Shown: positions 13,106 through 24,873, numbered from the stretch's first letter. The stretch: DNA of 64,000 nt from Rhipicephalus microplus (GCF_043290135.1 NC_134705.1:95869239-95933238); one strand, 5' to 3'. Notes: a model not told the origin generated them from the letters alone. Numbers and translations: made by a program.

Positions 13106-13440
13106 CTAAAAGTTCACAGAGAAGTTTGGCTGAATAGTGCTAGCACCCAACGGGTGCTTTGGGGCGGTGTCTAGCCGACATTGCCTTTAATACGAAGATA
13201 ATGTAGCTCGAGTGGTGGGCTGTGTCTTACTTGTTCTGCAAGACCCTCGATGTGGTTCAGCATTTCATGTTATTTACAGCTTACTACTTTCGCATTAGCT
13301 CCGAAATGCGTGAAATGTTTGCGATGATGGCACGGATAATTCGCGACTGCTTTTACCTTCTATCCTATGTTTCCTATATAGAAGACACCATTTTAACATT
13401 CCCGGCATAATGGAACTTTCCTCACTGTTAGCAAATGCAT
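13106..13440. other. No recognisable gene
   Basis: The spacer between family W and family Z copies holds only short frames. Confidence 0.4.
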
Positions 13441-14512
13441 TTGCTTCATTAGGATCATGTGCTAGACGGCGCTCAATCAGAGAATCTGATGCCATATACT
13501 CAAAAATGGCAACATATCCACGGAGTGAATGATGGAGAGTGGGGCGAAGAATTCGTCCGTCCATTCGTTCTTGCTTCCGTCCGTCCATGCGTCCGTCAGT
13601 GTGACCATCCATGCGTCCATCAGCCCGTCCGTGCGTGCGTCTGTTCGTGCGTCCGTCCCTGCGTTCGTCCATGCAGCCGCCCCTGCGTCCGTTCATGCGT
13701 CCATCCATGCATCTGTCTATGTGTCCGTTCGTCCATCTATTCAACACTCCAAGTACCACGATCTCGCATCTTTTCATCATATATTCCCCATATAGAAGCA
13801 CCGCCATCCAGCGGACATTCCAATGACTAAACGAGAGGTGGCACACGCACGCTTTCTTACGGCTTGCGCTTCGGGTCCACTTCCCACCTTTAACCACCTC
13901 GAGTTCATGGTATATACTAGTTCACTGTATTCATGGCACTGCGGCCGAACGCTCGCTAAACCTTTCGAAAACCAAGGAGGTTACGCCCAACGAGTATGAC
14001 GTAGCAAACATTTTCAGTCAGATAGTGCTCAATGTACATGCCAATGGCTGCTAATGGGAAATAAGAGGCGGAGAATTCGGCTTTTACTTTCCTGCGGCTT
14101 GCGCTTCGTATCTACTTCCCATTTTTAACCACCTCGAGTTCACTCATGGTATATACAAGTTCATTATATTCATGGCACTGCGGCTCAACGCTCGCTAAAC
14201 CTTTCTAAAGCTAAGGAGGTTACACTCAGCGAGTATAACGTAGCAACCCTTTCTTGTCAGATAGTGCTCAATGTACATGCCAATGGCTGCTAATAGTGAT
14301 CGCAGCCTGCGCGTTAACTAAAAGCCGAATGCTCCCGTCTCTCATTCCCCATTAGCAGCCATTGACATGTACATTGAGCACTATTTTGTATTGTTCAACA
14401 ACGCACAGATGAAGTCTTTCGCCGGCACCACCTTGGAGGTCAAAATGTTATACTTGTTACATACTACGGGGGACGAACGGGTGCCGCTATAAGGAGCTTC
14501 GCCCTTAAAATT
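13441..14512 (+). repeat. Family Z element, copy A (minisatellite plus hairpin)
   Basis: The order is a GGGGCGAAG box at 13541, a minisatellite of CGTCCGT/CATGCGT-like units to about 13740, a unique segment, a ~237-bp block present twice (from about 13850 and 14090), and a long hairpin. The hairpin arms (AGTGCTCAATGTACATG onward) lie at about 14022 and 14264, with the inverse at about 14350-14384. It ends near GCTTCGCCC (14496-14504), the inverse of the left box. Copies B (49595-50580, minus) and C (54620-55380, plus) have the same order. The antisense frame of 200 codons here is translated minisatellite. Confidence 0.7.
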
Positions 14513-15398
14513 CCATTTTTCTTCCTCTTCTTTCTGCGACGAGTTCAAGAAAATTTTGTAATATTCAAAACGCTTTCAACAAAATACAGTGGGTAAAAAC
14601 AGACAGGACTTCGGCGTGCGAGCGTTGCATCTCGAAGCATTGTTGCAAGTAGTACACAAGTTCCATCGCTCAACCGGAATTTCAATAAAAAAGGACGAAC
14701 ACTAGGCCACGTGCTTTGGGAAATCGCCTGGAGCTAAACCATGCAGGGGGTTTCTGGAGAAAAGTCTGTAGCGTGCAGAAGTAATATAATGCAGGCTGTT
14801 CAAAAAATGCTTTAATAATTGACGCCGAGAGAGTGCTAGCATGAGATATAAGGCAGCTCTGTGGCACGTACTGTGTGTTGTCCCCGTTAGTCGGCAGTTT
14901 TTCGCGCTTCTGCCCACAATCCCATTACTTCGGATCCTTATCTCTTGTCTTTTTCTCTTTGTGTTAAGAAGATGCACGGGAGGCGAGCGCTAGACCCGTT
15001 GTGCCTGTTTATTCTCTTCCGTCCACCTTTAAGGTATAGTCTTGTACGAGACCTTGTCCAGCATGCTTTACGAAGCATGAGGTGGTGGCTTGTTTCGAGA
15101 TTTCTCACTTTCCTAATTAAACAAAATATAGAAAAGAAACAACGAAGCTTAAACTAACTTGCATACACGCGCTTTATTCCAAGCAGTTACTCGGTTGGAT
15201 ACTATAAATAATTTATTCCTAGTATGAGGCAACAGGCTATTACGATATTGCCTCCAGACAATGGGAAGACAGTGAGACTACGCAGATTGTTTTCTAGTTT
15301 CTAAGTTAAACCGTTAGGCTTTGATTCGCATACTTTCTAACGGACATCTAAAACTCGCTCGCTCGCTCGCTCACTTCTTCACTCATTCACTCACCCGC

Positions 15399-15400
<2 letters not shown>
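14513..15400. other. No recognisable gene
   Basis: Short overlapping frames only. A CTCG/CACT low-complexity patch occupies about 15354-15400. Confidence 0.4.

Positions 15401-15434
<34 letters not shown>
15401..15434. repeat. (AATC)n microsatellite
   Basis: About eight AATC units. Confidence 0.9.
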
Positions 15435-15435
<1 letters not shown>

Positions 15436-15478
15436 TTATATTTAGTATGCCCTTCATCACAGCTTAACTTCCAGCAGG

Positions 15479-16019
<541 letters not shown>

Positions 16020-17312
16020 AGGTGGAGGTAAATGATGCCTACATGACTTTCGTGTCATGGTTATCATGTTTGGATGTGTCGTTTACCTTCGTCATCTATT
16101 CACGCCACGTGATACCAAATTTAGTATATGTTGAGCTAGCGAAACGGCCGCGAACACGCCATGGGCATGGTATGTTGTCATGCTCTTACATGACACACGT
16201 GCCAGGATTATCATGTTAGCCAGTCATATATTTCGTCATCCATTGACGTCACGTAACACCAAATTTGGTATACGTGGAGCTAGCAAAATGGCCGCGAACG
16301 CATCGTGGAGGGCCCAATACGCTCCAATGTAGCGCTGACGTGCGCGCACGGCGGGCACAGCGACGCTACGTTAGCAAATCGCGAGCACTCTATAGTCTGT
16401 CTGACACCAGTCGCGACCATCGTCCATCGGCGCAGCCCGGCGGCAACGAGCGCGAAATGCGATACGCTGCATTTCACGCCAATGTAATAGAGTAATATTA
16501 CTGTATGCCGACGCGTTACCCAGACAACATTGCGTCTCCCTCTTTTCATGACGGAGGGATGCCGGACGCGCTCAAAACGCGCATGCGTCAATGCAACGCA
16601 CAGCGGCGTGCACCTGCGGCAGGACCGGCACCTGGCGTGGCAACGCTGACGTGACGCGACGAAATGAACGCCGGAGAGTACGCGCACCGCGCAATGTCGA
16701 AATATAGTGGTTCCTTGACTGTGGCATGTAGGCGTGTTCTCACATGACACCAATCTTATGTTTATCATGTTTTCACCAGTGACATACCTTCGTCATCCAT
16801 AAGCGTCACGTAATACCAAATTTGGTATGCGTGAAGCTTGCGAAACGGCCGCCAGTGCATCATGAGCGTGGCATGTGGTCATGTCGTTACAGGACACGCA
16901 TCTCATGTTTATCATATTTGCACCAGTATCCTACCTTCGTCATTCATTCACGTCCCGTAATACCAAAGTTGGTATAAGTGAAGCTGGCGAAACGGCCGCG
17001 AGCGCACCATGAGTGTGACATTTAATCATGTTGTTATGTGACATTCATGTCCTGATTTTCATGTTATGGTCTGTCGCTTGTGTTCGCCGTGCAATCATGT
17101 CATGCCATACCAGTTTTGAAACATGCCATATGAACGAAACCACCACAAGAGCTGCAGGACCACGAAGTGTAAATAATGACATTCATGACATACACGTCAT
17201 GGTTTTCATGTTATGACCAATAGCATATGTTCTTCATGCAGTCATGTTATGCTATACTACGTTTGGTATCGATACCATTATCGAAACGGCCAGAAGAGCT
17301 AAAAGTCATAGG
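16020..17312 (+). repeat. Tandem array of ~145-bp monomers with a ~412-bp insertion
   Basis: Monomers carry a TTCGTCAT(C/T)CATT...CACGT segment, TACCAAATTTGGTAT, then GAAACGGCCGC and a TCATGTT...CATGAC segment. The GGCCGC (or equivalent) marks lie at about 16146, 16290, 16848, 16994, 17137 and 17288, a spacing of 144-148 bp except for one gap. That gap holds about 412 bp of GC-rich unrelated DNA (about 16306-16720). Monomers toward the right end are more diverged. The array runs into a GATA-tailed repeat. Confidence 0.75.
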
Positions 17313-17380
17313 CGGCTAGATAGATAGATAGATACGCTGAAAGTCGCCGAAGTTCACTAAGAAATGCTTCGCATTTAAAA
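17313..17380 (+). repeat. GATA-tailed dispersed repeat, copy 2
   Basis: A short GATA tract is followed by the conserved flank ACGCTGAAAGTCGCCGAAGT and AGAAATGCTTCGCATTTAAAA. It closes the 145-bp tandem array. Confidence 0.65.
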
Positions 17381-17593
17381 TAAACAGAAAAATACCTTGG
17401 AAATACCGAGGTTAACGTATATAGTAAAACATTAGCCGATTACAGTAATGGCTCTAATAAGCAGCGTTCCTACAATATTATCTACCGATAAAGCGTCAGA
17501 AATGGAAAGACGAAGACATATTGTAAATAAAGGAAAAAGTTTTCTGAGCCATGAGTAGCGAAAGCTTCTGTTTACTTGATGAGAAGTCAGAAA

Positions 17594-17914
17594 CTATAGT
17601 GCGGTAAAGGCAACACCAGCCTCATTCGAAAACGTCAAGTAAAAGTCAAGCGAAAGACCACCTGGCTCACAGGCCGTACCACGTTTCATGGATTGCAGTG
17701 CCACCTTTACCTCATCAGGTGATGGAGGGACGTGAAGACGATCAGCATCTTGTTGAGGAACGCGGGGCAAACCTTTAAGCATAGGTAGTATTATATCACA
17801 GTGTGTGCACATGGCCGAACATAACATCGCTTCGAAATGCGTCAAATAAAATTTATCGATCAGGTATGCTATACATAAAACAACTTCTCTAATGAAGCTA
17901 GTAGATTTACCCAT
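17594..17914 (-). pseudogene. LINE reverse-transcriptase N-terminal fragment
   Basis: On the minus strand the frame reads LPRVPQQDADRLHVPPSPDE, then VKVALQSMKRGTACEPGGLS and LDFYLTF. This is the conserved segment just before the RT palm (usually 'P-R-G-K-x-P-G-x-D-G-L' then 'E-F-Y') in L1-like LINEs. The G-x-D-G motif has decayed to EPGGL. The rest of the RT does not follow, so this is a fragment. It probably belongs to the same broad family as the element at 42.1-44.0 kb, by similarity of this segment to L1-like RTs rather than by overlap. Confidence 0.75.
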
Positions 17915-17944
17915 TTTTTTAGTGCATAGCTCGCACCGGTGAGC

Positions 17945-17954
17945 ATTTTTATAT

Positions 17955-18037
<83 letters not shown>

Positions 18038-18630
18038 TACAATACTGCAGGCCTTGGGCGGCCCAAGCAGGAGTGGTTTGTTGGTATAACAATGAAAAAA
18101 AAACAGTTATAAACAAAATAAAAAAGAAGGGGATAAGGAAATACAAATTGAGAGCAAGAAGAAACAAGCAATAAAGAATCGAAGAATACACGAGAGAACA
18201 GGAGAGGACTAATCAGTGCATATTTCAGACATATGACACATAAGAAGGTAATGACCAAAAACAGCGAAGCAAGGTAGCAATGATCATACAGAGTAGCGTA
18301 GCTCAGATTTTCACACTACTAGATATGGAAAAATCAATCACAGGATAAAGGCATCGTTACAAATTTATTCTGCGAGCTGGTTAAACAACTGAGGAACAAT
18401 GTTTGATAAGAAGGTGTGAGAGGGGAAGGCATTTCAATCACTTATGGTGCGTGGGAAAAAGGAATGTTTGAATTTGTTTGTGCGTGCAAAAATCGAGTTA
18501 CATTTACAAGGGTGAAAGTTCCTAGTGGGTCTATGGGACAGAAGGTTTAGATAAAAAACGGGGTCGAGTGCAAGTTTACGGTTCCAAAGCTGATAAAGAA
18601 ATTTACGTGTGACAAGAAATCAACAAACCC
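17945..18630 (-). pseudogene. LINE 3' end with (ATAAA)-like tail, antisense
   Basis: Read on the minus strand from about 18621, a frame encodes FLVTRKFLYQLWNRKLALDP..., then CKCNSIFARTNKFKHSFFP and RTISD, a TGA in place of the expected Trp, and finally LFNQLAE before TAA at 18365. This is the C-terminal end typical of Jockey/CR1-type LINEs. The 3' UTR then carries GGGCCGCCCAAGGCCTGCAG and ends in a TAAA repeat, seen on the plus strand as (TTTA)n at 17953-18039. The TGA shows the copy is inactive. Confidence 0.8.
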
Positions 18631-19084
18631 ATGATTCTCCATTTATGTAGCCTATCTACTGGTTATATTTGCGTGAGGACTCAGTACGTAACCGGTAATT
18701 ATCTATGATAAATTAAACGACGAAGTATGTCTATTTCGCCTAAAAGTGCCACAAAAAGGAGCCATACGCAACGGCCTAGACGAGAAAGTACACTTATTGA
18801 CGTAGTCACAATGCTTTTAAATTAATAAATTTGCTAGTAAAAAGCTGACGAAGTTCAAGAAAAGATAGTCAATCCTTGACTTGGTTGTCTACTAGTTACA
18901 CTCTCACGTCGCCGTTCATGTGCCCTGGAGTATTGAGTTGACCACCGCAACTCCGAAACTGGTGCATACGCGCATACGACGGCCCGTAACGATACGTGTA
19001 ACTGTCTTACGCTTTTGGAGTGAAGAGTTTGACGACGTACGTAAATGGTATTTTCCCGTTATTCATTCCATGACCAGACAGACA
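18631..19084. other. Probable continuation of LINE remnant, then unassigned
   Basis: The segment to about 18790 may be the more decayed upstream part of the antisense LINE. Beyond it nothing is recognised. Confidence 0.3.
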
Positions 19085-19167
19085 TACTCGTCAATACCTT
19101 GCCATACTAATTTTGGCCTACCAGGAATCGAGAAGGCGATCACAAGAGCACCCAGATGATAGAGGCC

Positions 19168-19252
<85 letters not shown>

Positions 19253-19310
19253 TAAACGTTCTATGCATGTCTAGGTTGCTAATAACTGCTTCGCATTTAA
19301 CACGTACAAA
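19085..19310 (+). repeat. GATA-tailed dispersed repeat, copy 3, with (GATA)n
   Basis: A CATACTAATTTTGGCCTACC segment and a CACAAGAGCACCCA segment precede (GATA)n at 19168-19252. A diverged flank follows, ending in TGCTTCGCATTTAACA. Same order as copies 1 and 2. Confidence 0.6.
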
Positions 19311-19429
19311 CATGTTCAGCTTCGTAATGTTTATTTTTATCCTCTGTGCTCCCTCATTTAATGAATGAGGGTGTGACTTATGAAATTGGTCCCATTAGGT
19401 TTTCCTAATTCTCATTCATTAGCCCCACT

Positions 19430-19664
19430 GCGGTGGTTTAGTGGCTAAGGTACTCGGCTGCTGACCCGCAGATCGCGGGATCGAATCCCGGCCGCGGAGG
19501 CTGCATTTTCGATCGAGGCGAAAATGCTGTAGTCCTGTGTGCTCCAATTTGGGGGAACGCTAAAGATCGCCAGGTGGTCGTAATTTACGGAGCCCTCCAC
19601 CACGGCGCCACTCATATTCATACGGTGGTTTTGGGACGTTAAACCCCACATATCAATCAAATCT
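19430..19664 (+). mobile_element. Full-length tRNA-derived SINE
   Basis: The head GGTTTAGTGGCTAAGGTACT (A-box region) and the B-box GGATCGAATCCCGG are intact in outline. The body and the GACGTTAAACCCCACATATC end followed by a TCAATCAA tail match the other copies. No exact TSD was seen. The body is diverged (for example GGGGGAACGC in place of the usual GTGCACGTT), so this is an older copy. Confidence 0.9.
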
Positions 19665-19995
19665 TGTTCGTTATCCCGAGGAGTCGCTCAAACAGTTCAC
19701 TTTTGTTTATCTGGTTTGCAAGGTGTGCAAGAGCCTCGACCCCTTGTTTACTTACGCAACCTTTGTAGAAGCAGGTCGCGCGACTGTTGCGTGACGTGGC
19801 GTGTGTGTTCACGGCATTGAAAGGAAAGGAAGGAGAGGGTGATGGTGCGAGGAGGATGAAATGCGTGTCTCTGGGAGCGCTACGCGATGCGCTGCCAAGA
19901 TACCTCGCGCCGTTCGTCTTGGCCAAGAACCTCCGCGTTGGCTTGTGTTGCGAATAGGGACCAATATACAGCGGGCTCGGAGCGAATAGGCTTCT

Positions 19996-20030
<35 letters not shown>

Positions 20031-20577
20031 GAGAGAGAGAGATTCGAGGTGGAGGGGAGTGGTGACTAAGGTCTATTTTTGAAACACCCGCCGACACCGA
20101 GTCTGGCCTTTCGAGCCCAGTTAAGGCATACGAGACGAGGAGCCGTCGGTTGCACAACATGGCTTTCTTCTCCGCCGGCTCCAGAGAGAAGCGTTACAAG
20201 AAACAAACACGCAAATTTTATTTTCTCTGTTCAGTGCAGTTAAGGATGCCTTATGCGCGGCTCGGTATTGCCTGCATTATTCATGTGTTGTGTGTACTAA
20301 ATGAAATTGCACCCTCTCATTACGTCGGCGTGTAGCGAAGGCGTTTGAGTTTTGTAAAAACGCGCTTATATCGCAGACTTTTTTGAATTAATACCGTTCT
20401 GTAATCGGAGCACTGAAAAAGTGCAGTTTCTATTCTAAACAACCGATAATATCGCCTCATTTATTTTTGCTAGTATGCCTACGGTAGATGTTACGAAATT
20501 ACTGCCTTAACAAGTACTTAAAAAGTCCTGTGCCCCTTACAGCTCCCTGCTTATACCATATTATCCTTTAATTTCAC
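19665..20577. other. Unassigned DNA with (GA)n tract
   Basis: A (GA)n tract with one interruption lies at 19999-20041. The 167-codon antisense frame at 19657-20160 runs through the tract as an LSLSLS repeat and has no known motif. Confidence 0.4.
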
Positions 20578-20805
20578 AACCCGCCGCAGTGGCCTTGCGG
20601 CTAGAGGCCCGCAGGTCGCGGGATCGAATCCCGGCCGCGGCGGCTGCCTTTACGGTGGGGGCGTAAATGCCTGAGGCCCGTGTCCTTAGATTTAGGAGCG
20701 CGTTGAAGGACCCCAGGTTGTCGGAATTCGGTGGGACCTCCACAATGGCGTCTCTCACAATGATATGGTGGTTTCGGAATCTTAAACCCCAACAATTTTT
20801 TTTAT
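20578..20805 (+). mobile_element. Divergent tRNA-derived SINE with poly-T-rich end
   Basis: The head is AGTGGCCTTGCGGCTAGAGG with a short deletion before the B-box GGATCGAATCCCGG. The body matches the SINE family. It ends at AAACCCCAACAATTTTTTTT in place of the usual TCAA tail. Subfamily or decayed copy. Confidence 0.75.
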
Positions 20806-21420
20806 TTTCACTGTACTGCGACAAGAGAAAGCCCCCATGGTCAGGAAGCTGCAAATACTCGTTTTGTTTTAATTATGTCACAACGATAATAAACAGGACC
20901 CTAGCCGTGAGCACTTCTCTTAATAGCTCATTGTGTTTCGTATAAGCTTTAGTTATTATCTCGGTATTACGTCCGGCATTCATCGGCGCCTCTGCTCGCG
21001 CCTCCTCCAGTTCACAAGGTTGAATTACATATGCTTACAACGACTATGTTGCGGATGCAACAATATGTACACAGTGAACGTTCAGACGCACTTTTTGCTA
21101 ATTGTGAAGTCTTTTAATAGTGATAAAAATCATTACTTTCCATCGCTGAATTTTTTCGAAGCAGTATATCAACAAAAAGATTAACCGCACTTAGCTTAGC
21201 GAGTTAGAAATTGCGTTGTAGGCAATATCAGTCACGGCGGCTGCGTTCTGATTAAGGCAAAGTGCAAAAGTCCCCACGTGCCTCGAATAAGTGCGTGTTA
21301 AAAAAGTTTAAAGGAGCTAGTACTTCATTAAGTCCCGCCTAACCATATCGTGGTTTCGGCACGCAATATCGGTTTATTATTTATTTTTCAGAAAACAAGG
21401 GAGAGCCTGCTTGACGAAGT
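20806..21420. other. No recognisable gene
   Basis: Short frames only. Nothing supported. Confidence 0.4.
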
Positions 21421-21510
21421 TCACACACACACACACACGCACACACACACACACACGCACGCACGCACACGCGCGCACACACACACGCACGCACACACAC
21501 ATACACACAG
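21421..21510. repeat. Imperfect (CA)n/(CACG)n microsatellite
   Basis: About 90 bp of CA units interspersed with CG-containing units. Confidence 0.9.
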
Positions 21511-22355
21511 GCCAGTGACTGTGTAAAGGCACCGTTCAATAAACAAATAAGGAAATATACTTATTAATTTTAGTTATACAATTCTTTACATTCTCTTGTG
21601 CCATTGGTCAGTAAATTACGCGTTATCTCCGCCTTTTTAATGTATGCAACCTGGGCTCGCCTGAAGGAGATAGCACATTTGAATATTACCCTGTTTAACA
21701 AGCTCTTCGTAAAAGGGTATTGTGTTCACTCATTTTTTTCCTGAACATATTAAGTTTGCACGGTGTTATTTTTTTCTTCTTTTTTAACGAGCAACATGCG
21801 CTAAGCTTCCGCGCTTGTTCACATATACCTTGCTCTTTGTGCGCAGCTGACGAAAGAAAAAAAGGCGGGTAGAAACGAGACGGGTAGAAACGAGGCAAGT
21901 GCCGTAGCGGCATACACAAGGGGCTTACGAAAACACAGGAAGACGCTACGAAGCACGCGAATTTATTATTCTTAGCGGAGTGATTTACTGCTGACCCGGA
22001 CAGAAAGAAGGCGCTGCTCCTTGAAATGCACGCGTGGAAGGTACGTAAAAAAAAAAAAAAAGCAGGGAAAGTGAGATGGGTGCTTTAACGAGATGTGGCG
22101 CAGGTGTGAAGCTATAGCACGTGTTCCAGGATTGGAGGTAAGAGAAAAAAAAAGGCAATCAATGTTTCTTGAACCGAGCGATGGGCACAAGCAGCTCAAT
22201 GCATGCGAGGCGAGCGAAGGACCGTCAAAATATTTAGGTTGGCTATCCTAGCGCGGACGGAAGGGTTGGAAAACCAAATAAATGTTGAAGCAGGCGGAAA
22301 AGAGGAGGGCTCTTCTGATCATCGGGGCGACGAAACAATGCACTGCTTCTTTGCT
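21511..22355. other. No recognisable gene
   Basis: Several homopolymer A or T runs of up to 15 and a short direct repeat (CGGGTAGAAACGAG twice near 21866-21895). No gene seen. Confidence 0.4.
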
Positions 22356-22371
22356 CGAAGCAAAAAGATTG

Positions 22372-22612
22372 ATTGATTGATTTGTGGGGTTTAACGTCCC
22401 AAAACCACCATATGATTATGAGAGACGCCGTAGTGGAGGGCTCCTGAAATTTTGATCACCTGGGGTTCTTTAACGTGCACCCAAATCTGAGAACACGGGC
22501 CTACAACATTTCCGCCTCCATCGGAAATGCAGTCGCCGCCGCCGGGAATCGAACCCGCGACCTGTGGGTCAGCAGCCGAGTACCTTAGCCACTAGACCAC
22601 CGCGGCAGGGCG
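22372..22612 (-). mobile_element. Full-length SINE with 16-bp target-site duplication
   Basis: A complete minus-strand copy of 241 bp runs from the head (CCGCGGTGGTCTAGTGGCTA) to the (TCAA)n tail. It is flanked by the exact 16-bp repeat CGAAGCAAAAAGATTG at 22356-22371 and 22613-22628. Exact TSDs and a nearly consensus body suggest a recent insertion. It gives the best boundary definition of the family in this window. Confidence 0.95.
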
Positions 22613-22628
22613 CGAAGCAAAAAGATTG

Positions 22629-24380
22629 CGCACCGAGCCGCGCTGTAAAAGTGTTTGGCTAGCTATATACTGTGGCGTCACGTGAACCCGTGAACCAATA
22701 AACAACAACAAATAAGCAACAAAAAACAACACTAACAACAAAATAACAACAAAAACAACAATAAACAACAAAAAATCAACAAATAAACAAACTGTGCTGC
22801 GGTAGATGAATATGCATGAAAACGTTTGATTTGGTTTGGTTAAGTGAATTAGACGTAACATGACCTCAGTAATTCACATCGCGTTATACTAACATGAGAG
22901 ATCATGCTATAGTCATGCTAATACGAGACGCCACCATTTTTAAAAAGATGGTGGCGTCTTTTGTAAAAAAACATCTATATCACTGAAAGGTCGAGGAAGA
23001 AATTCTTTGCTTTGAATTACACAGCTGACACTTCCTGGCAAGTGCTGCTGGTGGAACCGTATAATCGTCACAGGAAATGTGCCACATGCATTCCTTGCGA
23101 ACATGCCTCATTATCTTTATAATGTGGTCTTGACACTTGTGACTGTCTTCACTGAAACGAATAATAAGCGATGTCTCGCGTGTACAGTACTCATGAAGAC
23201 GGGTACTTTCGTTGAATTCAGGGAACCACTTTCTGTCGCCTGATCTGTCTTCGGAGACGAAGAAATCCAAGTATCCGAGTCATATAGAATTTAACTGTGA
23301 AATAGAAAGAAATAACTGCTACCGCGTGCTAAATGGAGCGCCAGTGCTAGCACCTGAAAGAGAAACAAAGTTGACACGTGGCCCAGTGACCTCTGCCGTG
23401 AACTCTATTTTCTAGCTCGTCATCAACAGCCCCAAAGGTGCGAAAAAAGTTGAGAAACGTTGCCAAGAAAGGAGGAAACAAAGAACTTCACGCGTCCCAG
23501 TGACACAACCGTGAACTAGATTCGCACTTGTTGCGGCCCAAACCTATATACAACACCGTCGGGGCAAAACCCAAGACAACAACTTTCCGAGCCAACTGTC
23601 GGGGTGAGGGTGTTGAAAAGTTGGGGCAAGGGTGCGAAGAGTGAAGGGGCGTTATACTTTGATCTCGCTCTCTCCCAACGAGAGGAGTCGGCAGCCAAGT
23701 GAAAAACGTTGAGCTCGAGCCCCGCGCCAGCGCCACTCGCAGACGACCTCGAGTGCTTGAATCGCAACGAACGCGTGGAGCTCGACCCCTTGCTCCGTCT
23801 CCTCTTCGAAACAGGACGCCCCAGCGTCGGCCTCCGTGCCCCTAAGTGTGGAAAAAAGGCACACAGTGTCTTCTTCGTGCCTCGTTTGACTCGGAAAGGG
23901 TGTATCACCCTCGAAGGTGAGCAGTCCTTTAACATTTGACTAGCGAAGCCTGTGTTTTTACGGGGTTTTGGTGCCATGGAAACAATCTACGAGAATCATA
24001 CGAGGCGCATTTGACACCGGCTTGACATGGACTTTAAAACCGTCGGTGTGGATTTGCGCTGTCAATCACTCAACGTAGCTGCGTTCTAAGTATGCAAGGA
24101 GGGCTTTTATGGCTTTACGTGCTTACGAGCTGCGAGGCCAGACTTCCTAACATCTTTCCTCTTTCAATAGGATCCATCCTCAAGTTGGACTTCATTGGTT
24201 CACAATTGTGCTGCATAACTTTTTGGAATGAATAATGACAACTGAACTTATATTTAGCTGCAACTCCAACCTAATGTCTGTCAACAGTAAGGACACCAGC
24301 TGCATTTTATATTGATATTAGGACACATTTATAGTATAATTGCGCACTAGTGGGACGCGTGCAATGGTGTTACTGCATTA
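22629..24380. other. Unassigned DNA with a hairpin and a GC-rich block
   Basis: An AACAACAAA-rich patch covers 22700-22790. A 35-bp hairpin lies at 22926-22960 (arms AGACGCCACCAT/ATGGTGGCGTCT). A GC-rich block at about 23480-23970 carries overlapping frames on both strands, the longest 153 codons antisense and rich in Arg and Ser. No domain, splice site pair or codon bias convinces me it is coding. A short direct repeat (CCCAGTGAC...CCGTGAACT) links 23381-23406 with 23488-23516. Confidence 0.35.
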
Positions 24381-24389
24381 TAGGGATAA

Positions 24390-24490
24390 CATGGCAACCA
24401 AAGCACAAGACTGGGTTGATTAGCAGATCATGGGAGAGGCCTTCGCCCTGCAGTGGGCGTAGACAGGCTCACGATGATGATTATGATTAT
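24390..24490 (+). pseudogene. 3' end fragment of LINE (same family as 10.7-11.5 kb)
   Basis: GCAGATCATGGGAGAGGCC and CGCCCTGCAGTGGGCGTAGA, followed by a GATGATGATTATGATTAT tail, match the end of the LINE remnant at 11400-11462 (ATCATGGGAGAGGCAC, CCTGCAGTGGGCCTAG). A severely 5'-truncated copy. Confidence 0.75.
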
Positions 24491-24860
24491 ACACCCATTA
24501 TACTCCCAGAATACTGGTGAGCTGGATAATTCTGCGCTTCGGTGAGAAATGACTCACTAAAGCTTGCTTCCGAACCAAATCCGCGTATTATTAACCCAAA
24601 TGACGCCATAAGGACGAATATTGCAAAACTCGGTCTGCTACAATCACCATGATTCAGCACCTGCGGGAATTCTGTTCTCCCTTGCATTAGCAAAAGTTGT
24701 TCTAGCTAGCGAACGTCATTCTCTTTGAGGAATTGTCAGCTTATATTTTAATTTCTTTAATATTTGAATTTCTTAGTGAATATAACCAATTTGTTGCCGC
24801 TTTCCTGTGAAGCCCACGGCCAGTCTTAAACTTTGTTGTAGCGTGGCTAGTAGTTGAACA
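24491..24860. other. No recognisable gene
   Basis: Nothing supported. Confidence 0.4.
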
Positions 24861-24873
24861 CACTGTAAAACGA

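Noticed and set aside
13295..13897. 200-codon antisense frame rich in DGRMDGR
   Set aside because: A translation of the family Z minisatellite; similar frames appear at the other Z copies (50.3-50.6 and 54.5-54.9 kb).
16020..17310. Regularly spaced repeats suggesting a CRISPR array
   Set aside because: The whole ~145-bp unit is repeated without unique spacers, in a eukaryotic context; it is a tandem (satellite-like) array.
19441..19495. tRNA gene-like sequence (A-box and B-box)
   Set aside because: It is the head of a SINE, not a tRNA: no full cloverleaf is followed by a terminator, and the SINE body continues. The same holds at the other SINE heads.
23516..23977. 153-codon antisense frame, basic and Ser-rich
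   Set aside because: Overlapping frames on the other strand are almost as long, no domain is recognised, and the block is simply GC-rich. Kept as unassigned DNA.
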